A stretch of DNA of 64,000 nt from Sphingomonas bacterium (GCF_028289855.1 NZ_JAQGKZ010000058.1:24998-88997); one strand, 5' to 3'; positions 1-8,645 are shown, numbered from the stretch's first letter. Notes: generated from the letters alone by a model not told the origin. Numbers and translations: made by a program.

Positions 1-11
1 CAAACCGTATC

Positions 12-19
12 GCTCATTT
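12..19. repeat. Target-site duplication, left copy
   Basis: GCTCATTT here is identical to 2396-2403, and the preceding C is also shared. Read on the minus strand it is the AAA-TGA end of mnmE plus GC, so the left copy is a leftover of the original mnmE 3' end. Confidence 0.8.
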
Positions 20-108
20 GCCACTCCATTCGTCGCAAATGCACTCATATACGATACATTTGCCCTTGCCAAGAGTACACCGTTGCCACTATATCCGATG
101 CATAAGCA
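20..108. repeat. Left end of the IS1595-family element
   Basis: Degenerate inverted-repeat arm that pairs in blocks with 2313-2395 on the other strand. The best block is 92-108 against 2313-2329, 15 of 17 bases, containing the palindrome ATGCAT. It lies just upstream of the transposase and probably includes its promoter and the transposase binding sites. Confidence 0.65.
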
Positions 109-117
109 CTGGATACG

Positions 118-1080
118 ATGACAATGCAACACTTCCTCCTTTCCGCAGCCGCCCGCACCTTGAGCCTCAAGGCTGTTTTCAAGATGGGCGAGGATGCTGC
201 CTATCAGGCGTTCTGCGAGCTGCGTTGGCCCGAAACGGACGGCGAAGCGGTGTGCCCGCAATGCGGCTGCTGCGAGACGTACAACATCACGTCGCGCCGT
301 CGTTACAAGTGCGTCGGCTGCTATCACCAGTTCAGCGTCACCAGCGGGACGATCTTCGCCAGCCGCAAGCTGTCGTTTACCGATCTGCTGGCGGCAATCG
401 TGATCTTCGTGAACGGCGCTAAGGGCGTGTCGGCGCTGCAAGTCAGCCGCGATCTGGACGTGCAGTACAAGACGGCCTTCGTCCTGTCGCACAAGCTGCG
501 CGAAGCAATGGCGCTAGAGGATGCCGGTCAAAAGCTGTCGGGGACTGTCGAGGTCGACGGTGCCTATTTCGGCGGCTACGTGAAGCCCGCCAACGTCAAG
601 GATCATCGCGTCGATCGCCGCTACAAGCTGAACCAGTCAGGCAAGCGCCAGAACGTCGTGGTCGTTCGCGAGCGCGGCGGCGATATGCTGACCTTCGTCG
701 GCAAGAGCGAAGGCGAAGGCGTTGCCCACGTTGCCCGCGTCGTGGAACCCGGAACGGTCGTTCATGCCGACGAAGCGAGCCATTGGGATGCCCTGCACGG
801 TCGTTACGAGACGTTCCGCATCAATCACAGCGAAGCGTACTCACTGGACGGCGCTTGCACCAATCAGGCGGAAAGCTTCTTCTCGCGCCTTCGTCGCGCC
901 GAAGTCGGTACGCACCATCATATCGCGGGTCCGTACCTGTACGCCTACGCTGGCGAAATGGCTTGGCGCGAGGATAACCGCCGCGTTCCCAATGGCGATC
1001 AAACCGCGATGGTCGTTCGGTCGGCAATGGTGTCGCCAGTGTCGCGCAAGTGGGCGGGGTACTGGCAGCGCGGAGCCTAA
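118..1080 (+). CDS. IS1595-family (ISXO2-like) transposase
   Basis: A 320-residue protein with the architecture of IS1595 transposases. An N-terminal zinc ribbon has C46-x2-C49 and C65-x2-C68 and is followed by the segment FSVTSGTIF. The ISXO2-like DDE nuclease domain has candidate catalytic residues D147 (VEVDGAYFGG), D218 (VHADEA) and E252 (NQAESFFSRLR). It catalyses cut-and-paste movement of the surrounding element. Length and catalytic residues look intact, so it may be active. Its TAA stop overlaps by 4 bases the stop of the converging protease gene, which suggests a compact co-evolved unit rather than chance neighbours. No clear ribosome site precedes the ATG. Confidence 0.92.
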   Translation: MTMQHFLLSAAARTLSLKAVFKMGEDAAYQAFCELRWPETDGEAVCPQCGCCETYNITSRRRYKCVGCYHQFSVTSGTIFASRKLSFTDLLAAIVIFVNGAKGVSALQVSRDLDVQYKTAFVLSHKLREAMALEDAGQKLSGTVEVDGAYFGGYVKPANVKDHRVDRRYKLNQSGKRQNVVVVRERGGDMLTFVGKSEGEGVAHVARVVEPGTVVHADEASHWDALHGRYETFRINHSEAYSLDGACTNQAESFFSRLRRAEVGTHHHIAGPYLYAYAGEMAWREDNRRVPNGDQTAMVVRSAMVSPVSRKWAGYWQRGA

Positions 1081-1535
1081 GCTAGCCTCAACTCAAAATC
1101 ACCTGTGCGGTCGAACCGCAGATCGAAGCGCTCCAAGACGTCCATGCCTAAGATCGCGTCGAAGTTTTCATTGTTCGCGATGTCGATAATCTCGGTGGGA
1201 TGAGGCAGGCCAAAATAGGTTCGCGTTTCGCTCACATCGGTATCGGTCCCGTTGGCGAAAAATCCAATTGTGGCCCAATAGAGATAATGGCGCGCTTCGT
1301 TGTGGACGTTTTGGATGAACCTCTTGCCGTGACTTTTTAGACTTTCGATTCCGATTACCCGGCGCGTGAGACAGGTTCTCTGCGCACCGGTATCAAGCAA
1401 GGCGCGATAGCCTTGAATCGGTATTTCAATCGAACGTTGCTCAGGTTCGACCGCTAGGATTTGCGGGACAAAAGCCTGAAAACCTATCTCTACTATCGCC
1501 TGTCGCCGTTCAAGCCTGCCCCGAGCCACCAGCAT
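1077..1535 (-). CDS. Retropepsin-like aspartic protease, IS cargo
   Basis: A 152-residue protein with the marks of a single-domain retropepsin-like protease. The active-site triad D48-T49-G50 sits in ALLDTGAQRTCL, and a downstream hydrophobic turn GMDVLERFDLRF resembles the conserved C-terminal I-LG-D-L motif of these proteases. No signal peptide or membrane segment is visible, so a cytoplasmic dimer is likely. Its start overlaps the end of the upstream gene by 26 bases, implying co-translation. It lies inside the IS boundaries, so it is cargo. Substrate and role are unknown. Confidence 0.75.
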   Translation of the reverse strand: MLVARGRLERRQAIVEIGFQAFVPQILAVEPEQRSIEIPIQGYRALLDTGAQRTCLTRRVIGIESLKSHGKRFIQNVHNEARHYLYWATIGFFANGTDTDVSETRTYFGLPHPTEIIDIANNENFDAILGMDVLERFDLRFDRTGDFELRLA

Positions 1536-1767
1536 ATGAGTAGAATCCTAGGTTGTCGCGGTCAGTAGTGACCTCTTGGACTGAAAAGCGGCCTTCCCCA
1601 AAGCGCTTCACGCCCTCGATCATCGCTGCCAAGGCGTTTCCGCAATACGCTACTATATTGCGGTCGTGCATGACTGCGTACTGCCCACGGTGCTGCGGTA
1701 GGATCTCGGGAAGCTGTTCAAGGAACGCTTCATAGTTCCGATCAATTTCGGCTATCTCGTTCGACAT
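1510..1767 (-). CDS. Small DUF5678-like partner of the protease, IS cargo
   Basis: An 85-residue protein. The ATG at 1767 is chosen because GGAGG precedes it by 7 bases; an upstream in-frame ATG at 1803 has no such site. The pattern YEAFLEQLPEILPQHRGQYA followed by VMHDRNIVAY resembles the small DUF5678-type proteins often found beside retropepsin-like genes; this similarity is from memory, not a search. The two genes overlap and probably form a functional pair. No catalytic motif is seen. Confidence 0.6.
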   Translation of the reverse strand: MSNEIAEIDRNYEAFLEQLPEILPQHRGQYAVMHDRNIVAYCGNALAAMIEGVKRFGEGRFSVQEVTTDRDNLGFYSYAGGSGQA

Positions 1768-1830
1768 ATCCACGCCTCCACCCTTGCCGGTGTACGCTAT
1801 CATTGCGTTCCGAGTCGTGTCACGCGTTTT

Positions 1831-2307
1831 CTATATTGACTCCGGACCCGAATCGAGTCCGTGTGCCGAGACTCGCCATGCTGACAGACTCCAGCGCCCC
1901 GGATGAGTCGAGGCATCGTAAATTACCGCGCCGTCCCTGCGCCGGGTGAAGGTGCTGAAAATGGTATTTGCCAGCATACCGCGCGACTCTGGCGTCACCG
2001 CCTTGCCAAGCCTTGTCAGTACTCGGCCAGCTATCTCGCTGGCAGTAAGCGGCTCGCCAGCCTCTCGCAGTACCGTGAGGGCTTCTCGGCTTCCCGCGCC
2101 CCTGCGAGTCCCGGCGGGGTTTTTCGAGAAGCTACGCTTCGGCAGTATGCCGTTCACGTCATAGCCGGGCCGGAACATCTTGATGACAGCATCAAGATTC
2201 GCACGTTCAACCTCAAGCCTCATAATCTGAAAGCGTCGGTTCAGGATTTCCCCGTCGATGCGGGCGCGCTTGTCGATTAGCGCCGTCATAACGTGAGTTT
2301 CCGCCAT
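1831..2307 (-). CDS. Unrecognised protein, IS cargo
   Basis: A 158-residue protein with no assigned function. Residues 1-40 look like a charged helix or short coiled coil (ALIDKRARIDGEIL, then MRLEVERANLDAVI). The stretch ALTVLREAGEPLTASEIAGRV resembles a winged-helix DNA-binding fold, with RDGAVIYDAS and PGRWSL possibly the wing. Start could be GTG 2310, ATG 2307 or ATG 2289; no strong ribosome site decides. It starts right beside the right-end inverted repeat at 2313-2329, so a regulator acting on the element ends is conceivable, but this is inference. Confidence 0.6.
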   Translation of the reverse strand: MAETHVMTALIDKRARIDGEILNRRFQIMRLEVERANLDAVIKMFRPGYDVNGILPKRSFSKNPAGTRRGAGSREALTVLREAGEPLTASEIAGRVLTRLGKAVTPESRGMLANTIFSTFTRRRDGAVIYDASTHPGRWSLSAWRVSAHGLDSGPESI

Positions 2308-2312
2308 CACTC

Positions 2313-2395
2313 TGCCTATGCATCCGATACGATGGCATAGCGCACTCTTGCCGGTGGCATCTACCCACGTCTTGGTGCATCTGCTACATAATGCC
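2313..2395. repeat. Right end of the IS1595-family element
   Basis: Inverted-repeat arm matching 20-108 in three blocks: 2313-2329 (15/17), 2344-2350 (7/7) and 2375-2384 (9/10). It ends against the 8-bp duplication, so the mnmE stop codon begins only a few bases beyond the element. Confidence 0.65.
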
Positions 2396-2403
2396 GCTCA
2401 TTT
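2396..2403. repeat. Target-site duplication, right copy
   Basis: GCTCATTT, identical to 12-19. It contains the complement of the mnmE stop codon TGA (2398-2400) and last lysine codon, showing that the insertion used the last bases of mnmE as target. Confidence 0.8.
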
Positions 2404-3678
2404 TCCGATGCAGAACTTGCCAAACATGGCATCAAGCATCGCTTCGACCCCGACATCGCCGGTGATCCGTGCGAGCGCAGCGTTGGCACGACGCAGGGCG
2501 TCGGCGACGACCAGCTCGTCAGCGCAATCAATATCCCCCAGAGCATCGAACGCCATGCTGCAATGCCCGGCTTGCCGGGAATTGAGTGCCACATCCCCCG
2601 GCTTGGGGATCAGGACCGACGCATGGTTGGCGATGATCTCCCAAAGTGCCTCCACCGTCTCACCGCGTTGCGCGGATACCGACACGATCGGCCCCTCTCT
2701 TGGTTGTCCGCGACCGGGCAGATCGGCGCGAGCGTGGAGCCATAGCATGTGCGGAGCCGGTGGCGCATCGTCACCGAGCCACAATACGATATCGGCACCG
2801 GCGATCGCCTCATCCGCGCGGGCGATACCGATCTGTTCGATTGCGTCGTCGGTTGTGTCGCGCAGTCCCGCGGTGTCGGTCAGCACGAATGGGATGCCTT
2901 CTCGCCCGACCGACACCTCGATCCGGTCGCGCGTGGTGCCGGCGATCGGCGAAACGATCGCAGCGTCGCGGCGCGAAAGCGCGTTGAGCAATGTCGATTT
3001 GCCGCTATTTGGCGGCCCGGCCAATACAACGCGCACGCCATCACGCAAGCGCTCCACCGTTGGTGCAGCGAGCGCCGCCGCCATCTCAGCCGCCACAGAA
3101 CTTGCTCGCTCACGGATGTCGCCAAGTAATGCTGGAGGAACATCGGCCTCGTCGGCGAAATCGAGCGAAGCCTCGATCTGCGCGGCTAAGTCGAGCAATG
3201 CCGCCCGCCACCCTGCGATGCGCCGCGACAGAACGCCGTCAGCCATTGCCAGCGCGGCGCGGCGCTGCAATTCGGTCTCGGCTGTCAGTAGATCGCTGAG
3301 CCCTTCGGCTTCAGCGAGGTCGATCCGGCCGTTTCCTAGCGCGCGCCGCGTAAATTCGCCGGGCTCGGCACGACGCAGGCCGGGCTGCGCGCTCAGCGAC
3401 GCCTCGACCGCCGCCACCACGGCACGGCCACCATGCAAATGGAGCTCGACTAGATCTTCGCCGGTCGCGGAGGCGGGTCCGGGAAAGACCAAAACGATCG
3501 CGCGGTCGAGATGATCACCGCTTTCCGGATCGCGAATCGTGCGCACGCGCGCTTCACGTGGAGCAGGGAGATCGCCGACAAGCGCGCGTGCCGCCGTCAG
3601 CGCTGCCGACCCGCTGATCCGCACGATGGCAATCGCCGCGGGCGGGGTCCCAGTTGAGGGCGCAAAGATCGTTTCCAT
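2398..3678 (-). CDS. mnmE: tRNA modification GTPase MnmE
   Basis: With MnmG, MnmE forms the 5-carboxymethylaminomethyl group on wobble U34 of certain tRNAs. The 426-residue protein has the N-terminal formyl-THF-binding domain, a helical domain, and an embedded G domain with P-loop GPPNSGKST (211-219), AGTTRD and DTAG. It ends in the family C-terminal motif FCIGK, whose cysteine is needed for modification. The usual NKxD guanine-recognition motif reads LHARADL near 304-310, so that element is altered. ATG 3678 is chosen because the longer frame would run into the next gene. Its usual partner mnmG would lie beyond the left edge, now separated by the IS. Confidence 0.95.
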   Translation of the reverse strand: METIFAPSTGTPPAAIAIVRISGSAALTAARALVGDLPAPREARVRTIRDPESGDHLDRAIVLVFPGPASATGEDLVELHLHGGRAVVAAVEASLSAQPGLRRAEPGEFTRRALGNGRIDLAEAEGLSDLLTAETELQRRAALAMADGVLSRRIAGWRAALLDLAAQIEASLDFADEADVPPALLGDIRERASSVAAEMAAALAAPTVERLRDGVRVVLAGPPNSGKSTLLNALSRRDAAIVSPIAGTTRDRIEVSVGREGIPFVLTDTAGLRDTTDDAIEQIGIARADEAIAGADIVLWLGDDAPPAPHMLWLHARADLPGRGQPREGPIVSVSAQRGETVEALWEIIANHASVLIPKPGDVALNSRQAGHCSMAFDALGDIDCADELVVADALRRANAALARITGDVGVEAMLDAMFGKFCIGK

Positions 3679-3706
3679 GCCGTCAGTCGCCCTCGACCGC
3701 TTGGCG

Positions 3707-3946
3707 TCAATCCTTCGTCTTACCGGCCGCGTTGTCGAACAGGCCCCGCCAGAACGCCATACTCGAGTCACCCATCGGCATCCAGTTTTTCATCATGTTT
3801 TCAAGGAGTTCAGGCTTAATCGCGGTGCCATCCATCGCGCCCATGATCGATTGGATATATTTATCGTGGATCGGCGAGAGATCGGGCAGGCCGATCGCGC
3901 GGCGTGCTTCCTCGGGGGTGCAATCCACCTCGACATTGAACTTCAT
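3707..3946 (-). CDS. DUF6489 family protein
   Basis: A 79-residue acidic protein starting MKFNVEVDCTPEEARR. This fits the DUF6489 family of small alphaproteobacterial proteins of unknown function; the name rests on recall. It has a recurring hydrophobic pattern with several methionines (SIMGAMDG, ENMMKNWMPMG) and no signal peptide. The later ATG at 3946 is used because the 26 upstream codons look unlike the family. It lies 28 bases upstream of mnmE, same strand, so the two may be co-transcribed. Confidence 0.75.
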   Translation of the reverse strand: MKFNVEVDCTPEEARRAIGLPDLSPIHDKYIQSIMGAMDGTAIKPELLENMMKNWMPMGDSSMAFWRGLFDNAAGKTKD

Positions 3947-4035
3947 CGCAAACCTTCCGCTTGAGCAGCGTCGGGGTGCTGCTACCTTGACGCCTATATG
4001 CCCCTTTATCGCGACGCCTAGCAAGGAGAGCGACC

Positions 4036-4734
4036 ATGACCGCCACCATCAGCATCGCCACATTCGATGGCGACGGTGCGTTCGATGCGTATCTCGCTGA
4101 GCCGGCGGGCGGCAACGCCGGCTCGGCGATCGTCGTCATTCAGGAGATTTTCGGAGTCAACGCGGGGATCCGCCGCAAATGCGATCAGCTTGCCGAGGCG
4201 GGCTATCTCGCGATCGCGCCCGACCTGTTCTGGCGGCTCGGGCCGGGGATCGAACTCGACCCCGACATTCCCGACCAATTCCAGGCTGCGCTCGGCTGGA
4301 TGGGCAAGTTCGACCAGGATCTGGGGATCCGCGACATCGAGGCGACGATCCGCGCGGCCCGTGGCAAGGTCGGCGGCGGCAAGGTCGGCGCGGTCGGTTA
4401 CTGCCTAGGCGGGCGACTGGCCTATATGACCGCGGCGCGGACCGACGTCGATGCGAGCGTGGGCTATTACGCGGTCGGCATCGACGGCCTGCTCGGCGAA
4501 AAGCATGCCATCGCACGACCGCTAATGCTGCACATCGCCGGGGCCGATCATTTCGTCATGCCGGATGTTCAGGCCGCAATGCATGCTGGGCTCGACGACC
4601 ATCCCAAAGTCACGTTGCATGACTATCAGGGGGTCGATCATGGCTTCGCTACCGAATTCGGCAAGCGTCGGGCCGATGGCGCGGCCAAGCTCGCCGACGA
4701 ACGAACGATGGGGTTCTTTCGCGATAATATCTGA
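4036..4734 (+). CDS. Dienelactone hydrolase family protein
   Basis: A 232-residue alpha/beta hydrolase of the dienelactone hydrolase type. The nucleophile is a cysteine, C123 in GYCLGG, with D171 (AGADHF) and H202 (GVDHGF) completing the triad; E37 in QEIFG matches the conserved glutamate of the family. The family hydrolyses lactones and related esters; the true substrate here is unknown, and a housekeeping role is possible given the location among core genes. Start ATG is preceded by AAGGAGAGCGACC, a good ribosome site. Confidence 0.9.
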   Translation: MTATISIATFDGDGAFDAYLAEPAGGNAGSAIVVIQEIFGVNAGIRRKCDQLAEAGYLAIAPDLFWRLGPGIELDPDIPDQFQAALGWMGKFDQDLGIRDIEATIRAARGKVGGGKVGAVGYCLGGRLAYMTAARTDVDASVGYYAVGIDGLLGEKHAIARPLMLHIAGADHFVMPDVQAAMHAGLDDHPKVTLHDYQGVDHGFATEFGKRRADGAAKLADERTMGFFRDNI

Positions 4735-4747
4735 TAATATCAGGGAA

Positions 4748-5401
4748 CTAGATCAAACCGAACCACCGCCCGACGCCGATCTGCGGATCGACGAAGCCTT
4801 CGTGGATCATCTTGCCCGCGACGTAGAGGATCACTGCGAGGCCGAGATAGATGATCCAGCGGAACCGCTCGATCAGCCGCGCGACGATGTTGGCAGCGAG
4901 CCCCATCAGCGTCACCGATAGTGCCAGCCCGATGAACAGCACCGCGGGATGATCGCGCGCGGTGCCGGCGACCGCGAGCACGTTGTCGAGGCTCATCGAC
5001 AGGTCGGCGATCGCCACCGACACGATCGCGCGGCCGAAATTGCGCGTCGATGGCGGGCCTTCGATCGCCGGCGTGTCCGGATCATCGACCGCGGCGGGGG
5101 TGCTGGCGGGGTGAAGCTCGCGAAACAGCTTCCACGCCACCCACAATAGCAACAACCCACCGGCGAACAGCAGCCCGACGATACTGAGCAATTGTGTCGC
5201 GACCAGTGCAAACCCAATCAAAAAGACCATCGCGATACCGACGCCAATGCCGAGGATTCGCTTGCGCTGCGCTGGCGGGAAGCCGGCCGCGAGCGTGCCG
5301 AGCACGATGACGTTGTCGCCGGCGAGCGTGAGGTCGATCAGGATGACTTGGCCAAGCACGGCGAGGCCGGCGGGCGTGAAGATGTCGGCGAAATCGAACA
5401 T
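4748..5401 (-). CDS. TerC-family integral membrane protein (YjbE type)
   Basis: A 217-residue membrane protein with about six or seven hydrophobic segments. It carries the paired acidic motifs of the TerC family: LTLAGDNVIVLG in the first membrane segment and IADLSMSLDNVLAVAG in a later one. TerC proteins are implicated in metal export, notably manganese, and in metalation of secreted enzymes; which metal applies here cannot be read. The start ATG 5401 replaces a longer frame that would extend into a palindromic repeat region. It ends 13 bases from the convergent hydrolase gene. Confidence 0.9.
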   Translation of the reverse strand: MFDFADIFTPAGLAVLGQVILIDLTLAGDNVIVLGTLAAGFPPAQRKRILGIGVGIAMVFLIGFALVATQLLSIVGLLFAGGLLLLWVAWKLFRELHPASTPAAVDDPDTPAIEGPPSTRNFGRAIVSVAIADLSMSLDNVLAVAGTARDHPAVLFIGLALSVTLMGLAANIVARLIERFRWIIYLGLAVILYVAGKMIHEGFVDPQIGVGRWFGLI

Positions 5402-5445
5402 GGGGTGTGCGCCTAACGCTTTGGCGTAGCTAAAGCGAGGCCCAG

Positions 5446-5608
5446 CGCGCATCGGTCGGACTCGCTCAAGCGAGGACCGACGGCGCTTTGCCGCGGCGGG
5501 TCGTGGGGATTTGGGATAACAAGAGGCGTGGGCAGAGCCCACGCCGTCGGCCGGGCTTTCAGCCCGCCGGCCGTCCGGTCGCGAGTCCTGAATTAGCTTC
5601 GCTAATCC
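5446..5608. repeat. Multi-hairpin intergenic repeat, copy 1
   Basis: The 217-base gap between rho and terC is filled with short palindromes: TCGCTCAAGCGA and CCGACGGCGCTTTGCCGCGG around 5462-5496; a perfect 9-bp stem with 3-base loop, GGCGTGGGC/GCCCACGCC (5525-5533, 5537-5545); CGGGCT/AGCCCG (5552-5566); and ATTAGC/GCTAAT (5592-5606). The ACCGACGGCG block and flanking stems recur near 40220-40280 and 47565-47657. It probably works as a terminator region for rho and/or is a repetitive element. Confidence 0.6.
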
Positions 5609-5618
5609 AGGCCGCTCC

Positions 5619-6875
<1,257 letters not shown>

Positions 6876-7022
6876 TTCGGGCGTGTCCGGGAATATTTTC
6901 GGGGAAGTTCGAGCGTCTGTCTGCGAAGGAACGCGACAATGCCGGAGGAAAGGCGGAAGCGGACCCCGGAAGGGTCACTCGCCGACGGGACTTATGGACG
7001 CGAGCCGGTCAAGTCAAGACGA

Positions 7023-7460
7023 TCAGAACGGTTTGACCACCACGAGAATGACGATCAGCGTCACAAATAAGGCAGGCAGTTCATTGACCAGGCGGAGCTG
7101 CTTCGAGGTCAGTCGCGCATTTCCTACCGCCAGCTTCTTGGCATAGCCGACCATCCAGCCGTGATAACCGGTCATCAGCACGACCAGCAGCAGCTTGCTG
7201 TGGAGCCAGGGCTGATCCCACCAATGCCCGGCCGTGGCGATCGTCAGACCGAACGCCCAGACCAGGATCATCGAGGGCGTCATGATGATGCGGCGCAATT
7301 TGCCCTCGCGCTCGACCCATTTGTCGGCCTCGGGCGTCCCCAGCGATTCCTGGTGATGGACGAGATAGCGCGGCAGCATGAACAGGCCCGCCATCCAGAA
7401 GATCACGAAGATGACGTGCGCCGCCTTCAGCCACAGATAGATCGAGGCGAGGAAGTCCAT
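7023..7460 (-). CDS. hemJ: Protoporphyrinogen oxidase HemJ
   Basis: HemJ oxidises protoporphyrinogen IX to protoporphyrin IX, the penultimate step of heme synthesis, in the inner membrane. The 145-residue protein has about four membrane helices; it shows the conserved N-terminal WLKAAHVIFVIFWMAGLFMLPR with a histidine in helix 1, and later FGLTIATAGHWW, LLVVLMTGYHGWM and LRLVNELPAL. ATG 7460 is chosen because it matches the family N-terminus; the longer frame starts inside the presumed origin. It precedes rho by 147 bases. The usual neighbour hemE is not seen between it and ppsR. Confidence 0.92.
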   Translation of the reverse strand: MDFLASIYLWLKAAHVIFVIFWMAGLFMLPRYLVHHQESLGTPEADKWVEREGKLRRIIMTPSMILVWAFGLTIATAGHWWDQPWLHSKLLLVVLMTGYHGWMVGYAKKLAVGNARLTSKQLRLVNELPALFVTLIVILVVVKPF

Positions 7461-7832
7461 CCTTGGTCCCTTACGATAGTCAGCCGATATGCCCGATCGG
7501 GGCGACCGACACGGCTTTCCCGCAAATCGGGCCGGGTTCAAGAGTCATATAGAATATATAGAAAAAGGTTGTTGAAGCTGTTGGCGCGTGGATGCCGGGG
7601 TTTACGCAGCTGTCCCATAACCGCCCACAGCTTGACCGCAGCTACTCCACGCAAACCCGCCGATTCGCCGCTGCCGTCCCCGTTTTTCACAGGCTGTGCG
7701 GGGAACGATTGACTGTTGGCGGGGCTGTGGACAGCGGGGCCGCTTTTCCACGGCGCAGCATCGCTTGGCGGCGTCGGCGGGTTGCGCTAGCGGTTTTGCC
7801 GATGTTGCCCACAGGGTTCGGCTCGCGCTGAT
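7461..7832. other. Candidate chromosomal replication origin (oriC)
   Basis: This 372-base gap has no credible gene. It separates minus-strand hemJ-rho-mnmE from plus-strand ppsR-maf-aroE-coaE-dnaQ. In Caulobacter and Rickettsia the origin lies between hemE and the RP001 gene, which belongs to the same family as the ppsR homologue here. The gap has an A/T-rich stretch at 7546-7568, unusual for this genome, followed by DnaA-box-like sites at one or two mismatches from TTATNCACA: TTTTTCACA 7683-7691, the complement of 7726-7734 (CTGTCCACA), TTTTCCACG 7744-7752 and TTGCCCACA 7805-7813. It also holds the divergent promoters of hemJ and ppsR. No perfect DnaA box was seen. Confidence 0.6.
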
Positions 7833-8645
7833 ATGCGTTTGCATCTGCACCTCCTCTCCGACTCGACCGGCGAGACGCTGGAGAATATCGCCAAGGCGGC
7901 GCTCGCGCAGTTCGACGATGTCGAGACGATCCGCCATTTCTGGCCGATGGTGCGTAGCGAAGCCCATCTCGAGCGGATCCTGCAGGAGATCACGCACAAT
8001 CCGGGGCTCGTGCTGTTCACCCTGGTGTCGAGCGAGATGCGGCGGTCGCTCGAGACGCGGTGCCGCGCGCTCGGCCTGCCCGCCGTCGCGCCGCTCGACC
8101 CGGTCAACGACGCGCTCACGAACCTGCTCGGGCAGCAGGCCAAAGCGCGCCCCGGACGCCAGCATGTCTTGGATGCGGCCTATTTCCAGCGAGTCGATGC
8201 CATCCAGTTCACGATCGCGCATGACGACGGGGTCAATTGGGAGAATTGGGAGGAAGCCGACATCGTTCTAGCCGGCGTGTCGCGCACGTCGAAGACGCCG
8301 ACGTCGATCTATTTGGCCAATCGCGGGTTCAAGACCGCCAACATCCCGATCGTGCCCGAATCGCCGCCGCCCGCAAAGCTGTTCGAACTGAAAAACCCGC
8401 TGGTCGTCGGGCTGACCACCAGCGCCGACCGCTTGATCCAGGTGCGGCGCAACCGGTTGCTGTCGCTCAACCAGAACCCCGAAACCGCCTATGTCGATCA
8501 GGAAGCGGTGACGCGCGAAGTCGCCTATGCGCGCCGGATGTTCGCCGACAACGACTGGCCGGTGATCGACGTCACCCGGCGATCGATCGAGGAAACCGCG
8601 GCGGCGATCATCGGCATGGTCAACGACCGGACCGGTGATCAATGA
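7833..8645 (+). CDS. ppsR: Pyruvate phosphate dikinase / PEP synthase regulatory protein
   Basis: A 270-residue DUF299 protein, a bifunctional serine/threonine kinase and pyrophosphorylase that switches pyruvate,phosphate dikinase or PEP synthetase on and off. It shows the N-terminal LLSDSTGETLENIAKAAL, the nucleotide-binding GVSRTSKTPTSIYLANRG at about 149-166, and the C-terminal region ending in RRSIEETAAAII. It belongs to the Rickettsia RP001 family that marks one side of the replication origin in related bacteria. Its stop overlaps the maf start (ATGA), so it heads the maf-aroE-coaE-dnaQ operon. Ribosome site is weak. Confidence 0.93.
   Translation: MRLHLHLLSDSTGETLENIAKAALAQFDDVETIRHFWPMVRSEAHLERILQEITHNPGLVLFTLVSSEMRRSLETRCRALGLPAVAPLDPVNDALTNLLGQQAKARPGRQHVLDAAYFQRVDAIQFTIAHDDGVNWENWEEADIVLAGVSRTSKTPTSIYLANRGFKTANIPIVPESPPPAKLFELKNPLVVGLTTSADRLIQVRRNRLLSLNQNPETAYVDQEAVTREVAYARRMFADNDWPVIDVTRRSIEETAAAIIGMVNDRTGDQ

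Larger units (their letters stand above)
20..2395. mobile_element. IS1595-family insertion element with three cargo genes
   Basis: Boundaries are read from an identical direct repeat CGCTCATTT at 11-19 and 2395-2403; eight of these bases (12-19 and 2396-2403) make a target duplication of the length usual for IS1595. The two ends share interrupted inverted repeats: GCAAATGCAC (35-44) against the complement of 2375-2384 (9/10), CAAGAGT (70-76) against 2344-2350 (exact), and 92-108 against 2313-2329 (15/17). Inside lie a plus-strand transposase and three minus-strand genes converging on it. IS1595 elements with passenger genes are known. The exact terminal base is uncertain by one position. The insertion sits on the mnmE stop codon but regenerates it. 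Confidence 0.82.

Noticed and set aside
3548..3563. parS-like sequence around CACGTG inside mnmE (12 of 16 matches to TGTTTCACGTGAAACA)
   Set aside because: Too many mismatches, lies in coding sequence, and no second site was seen; near-origin location alone is not enough.
5402..5618. Possible yybP-ykoY manganese riboswitch before the terC gene
   Set aside because: TerC genes can have one, but I could not find its conserved loops; the stems are better explained by a repeat shared with two other gaps.
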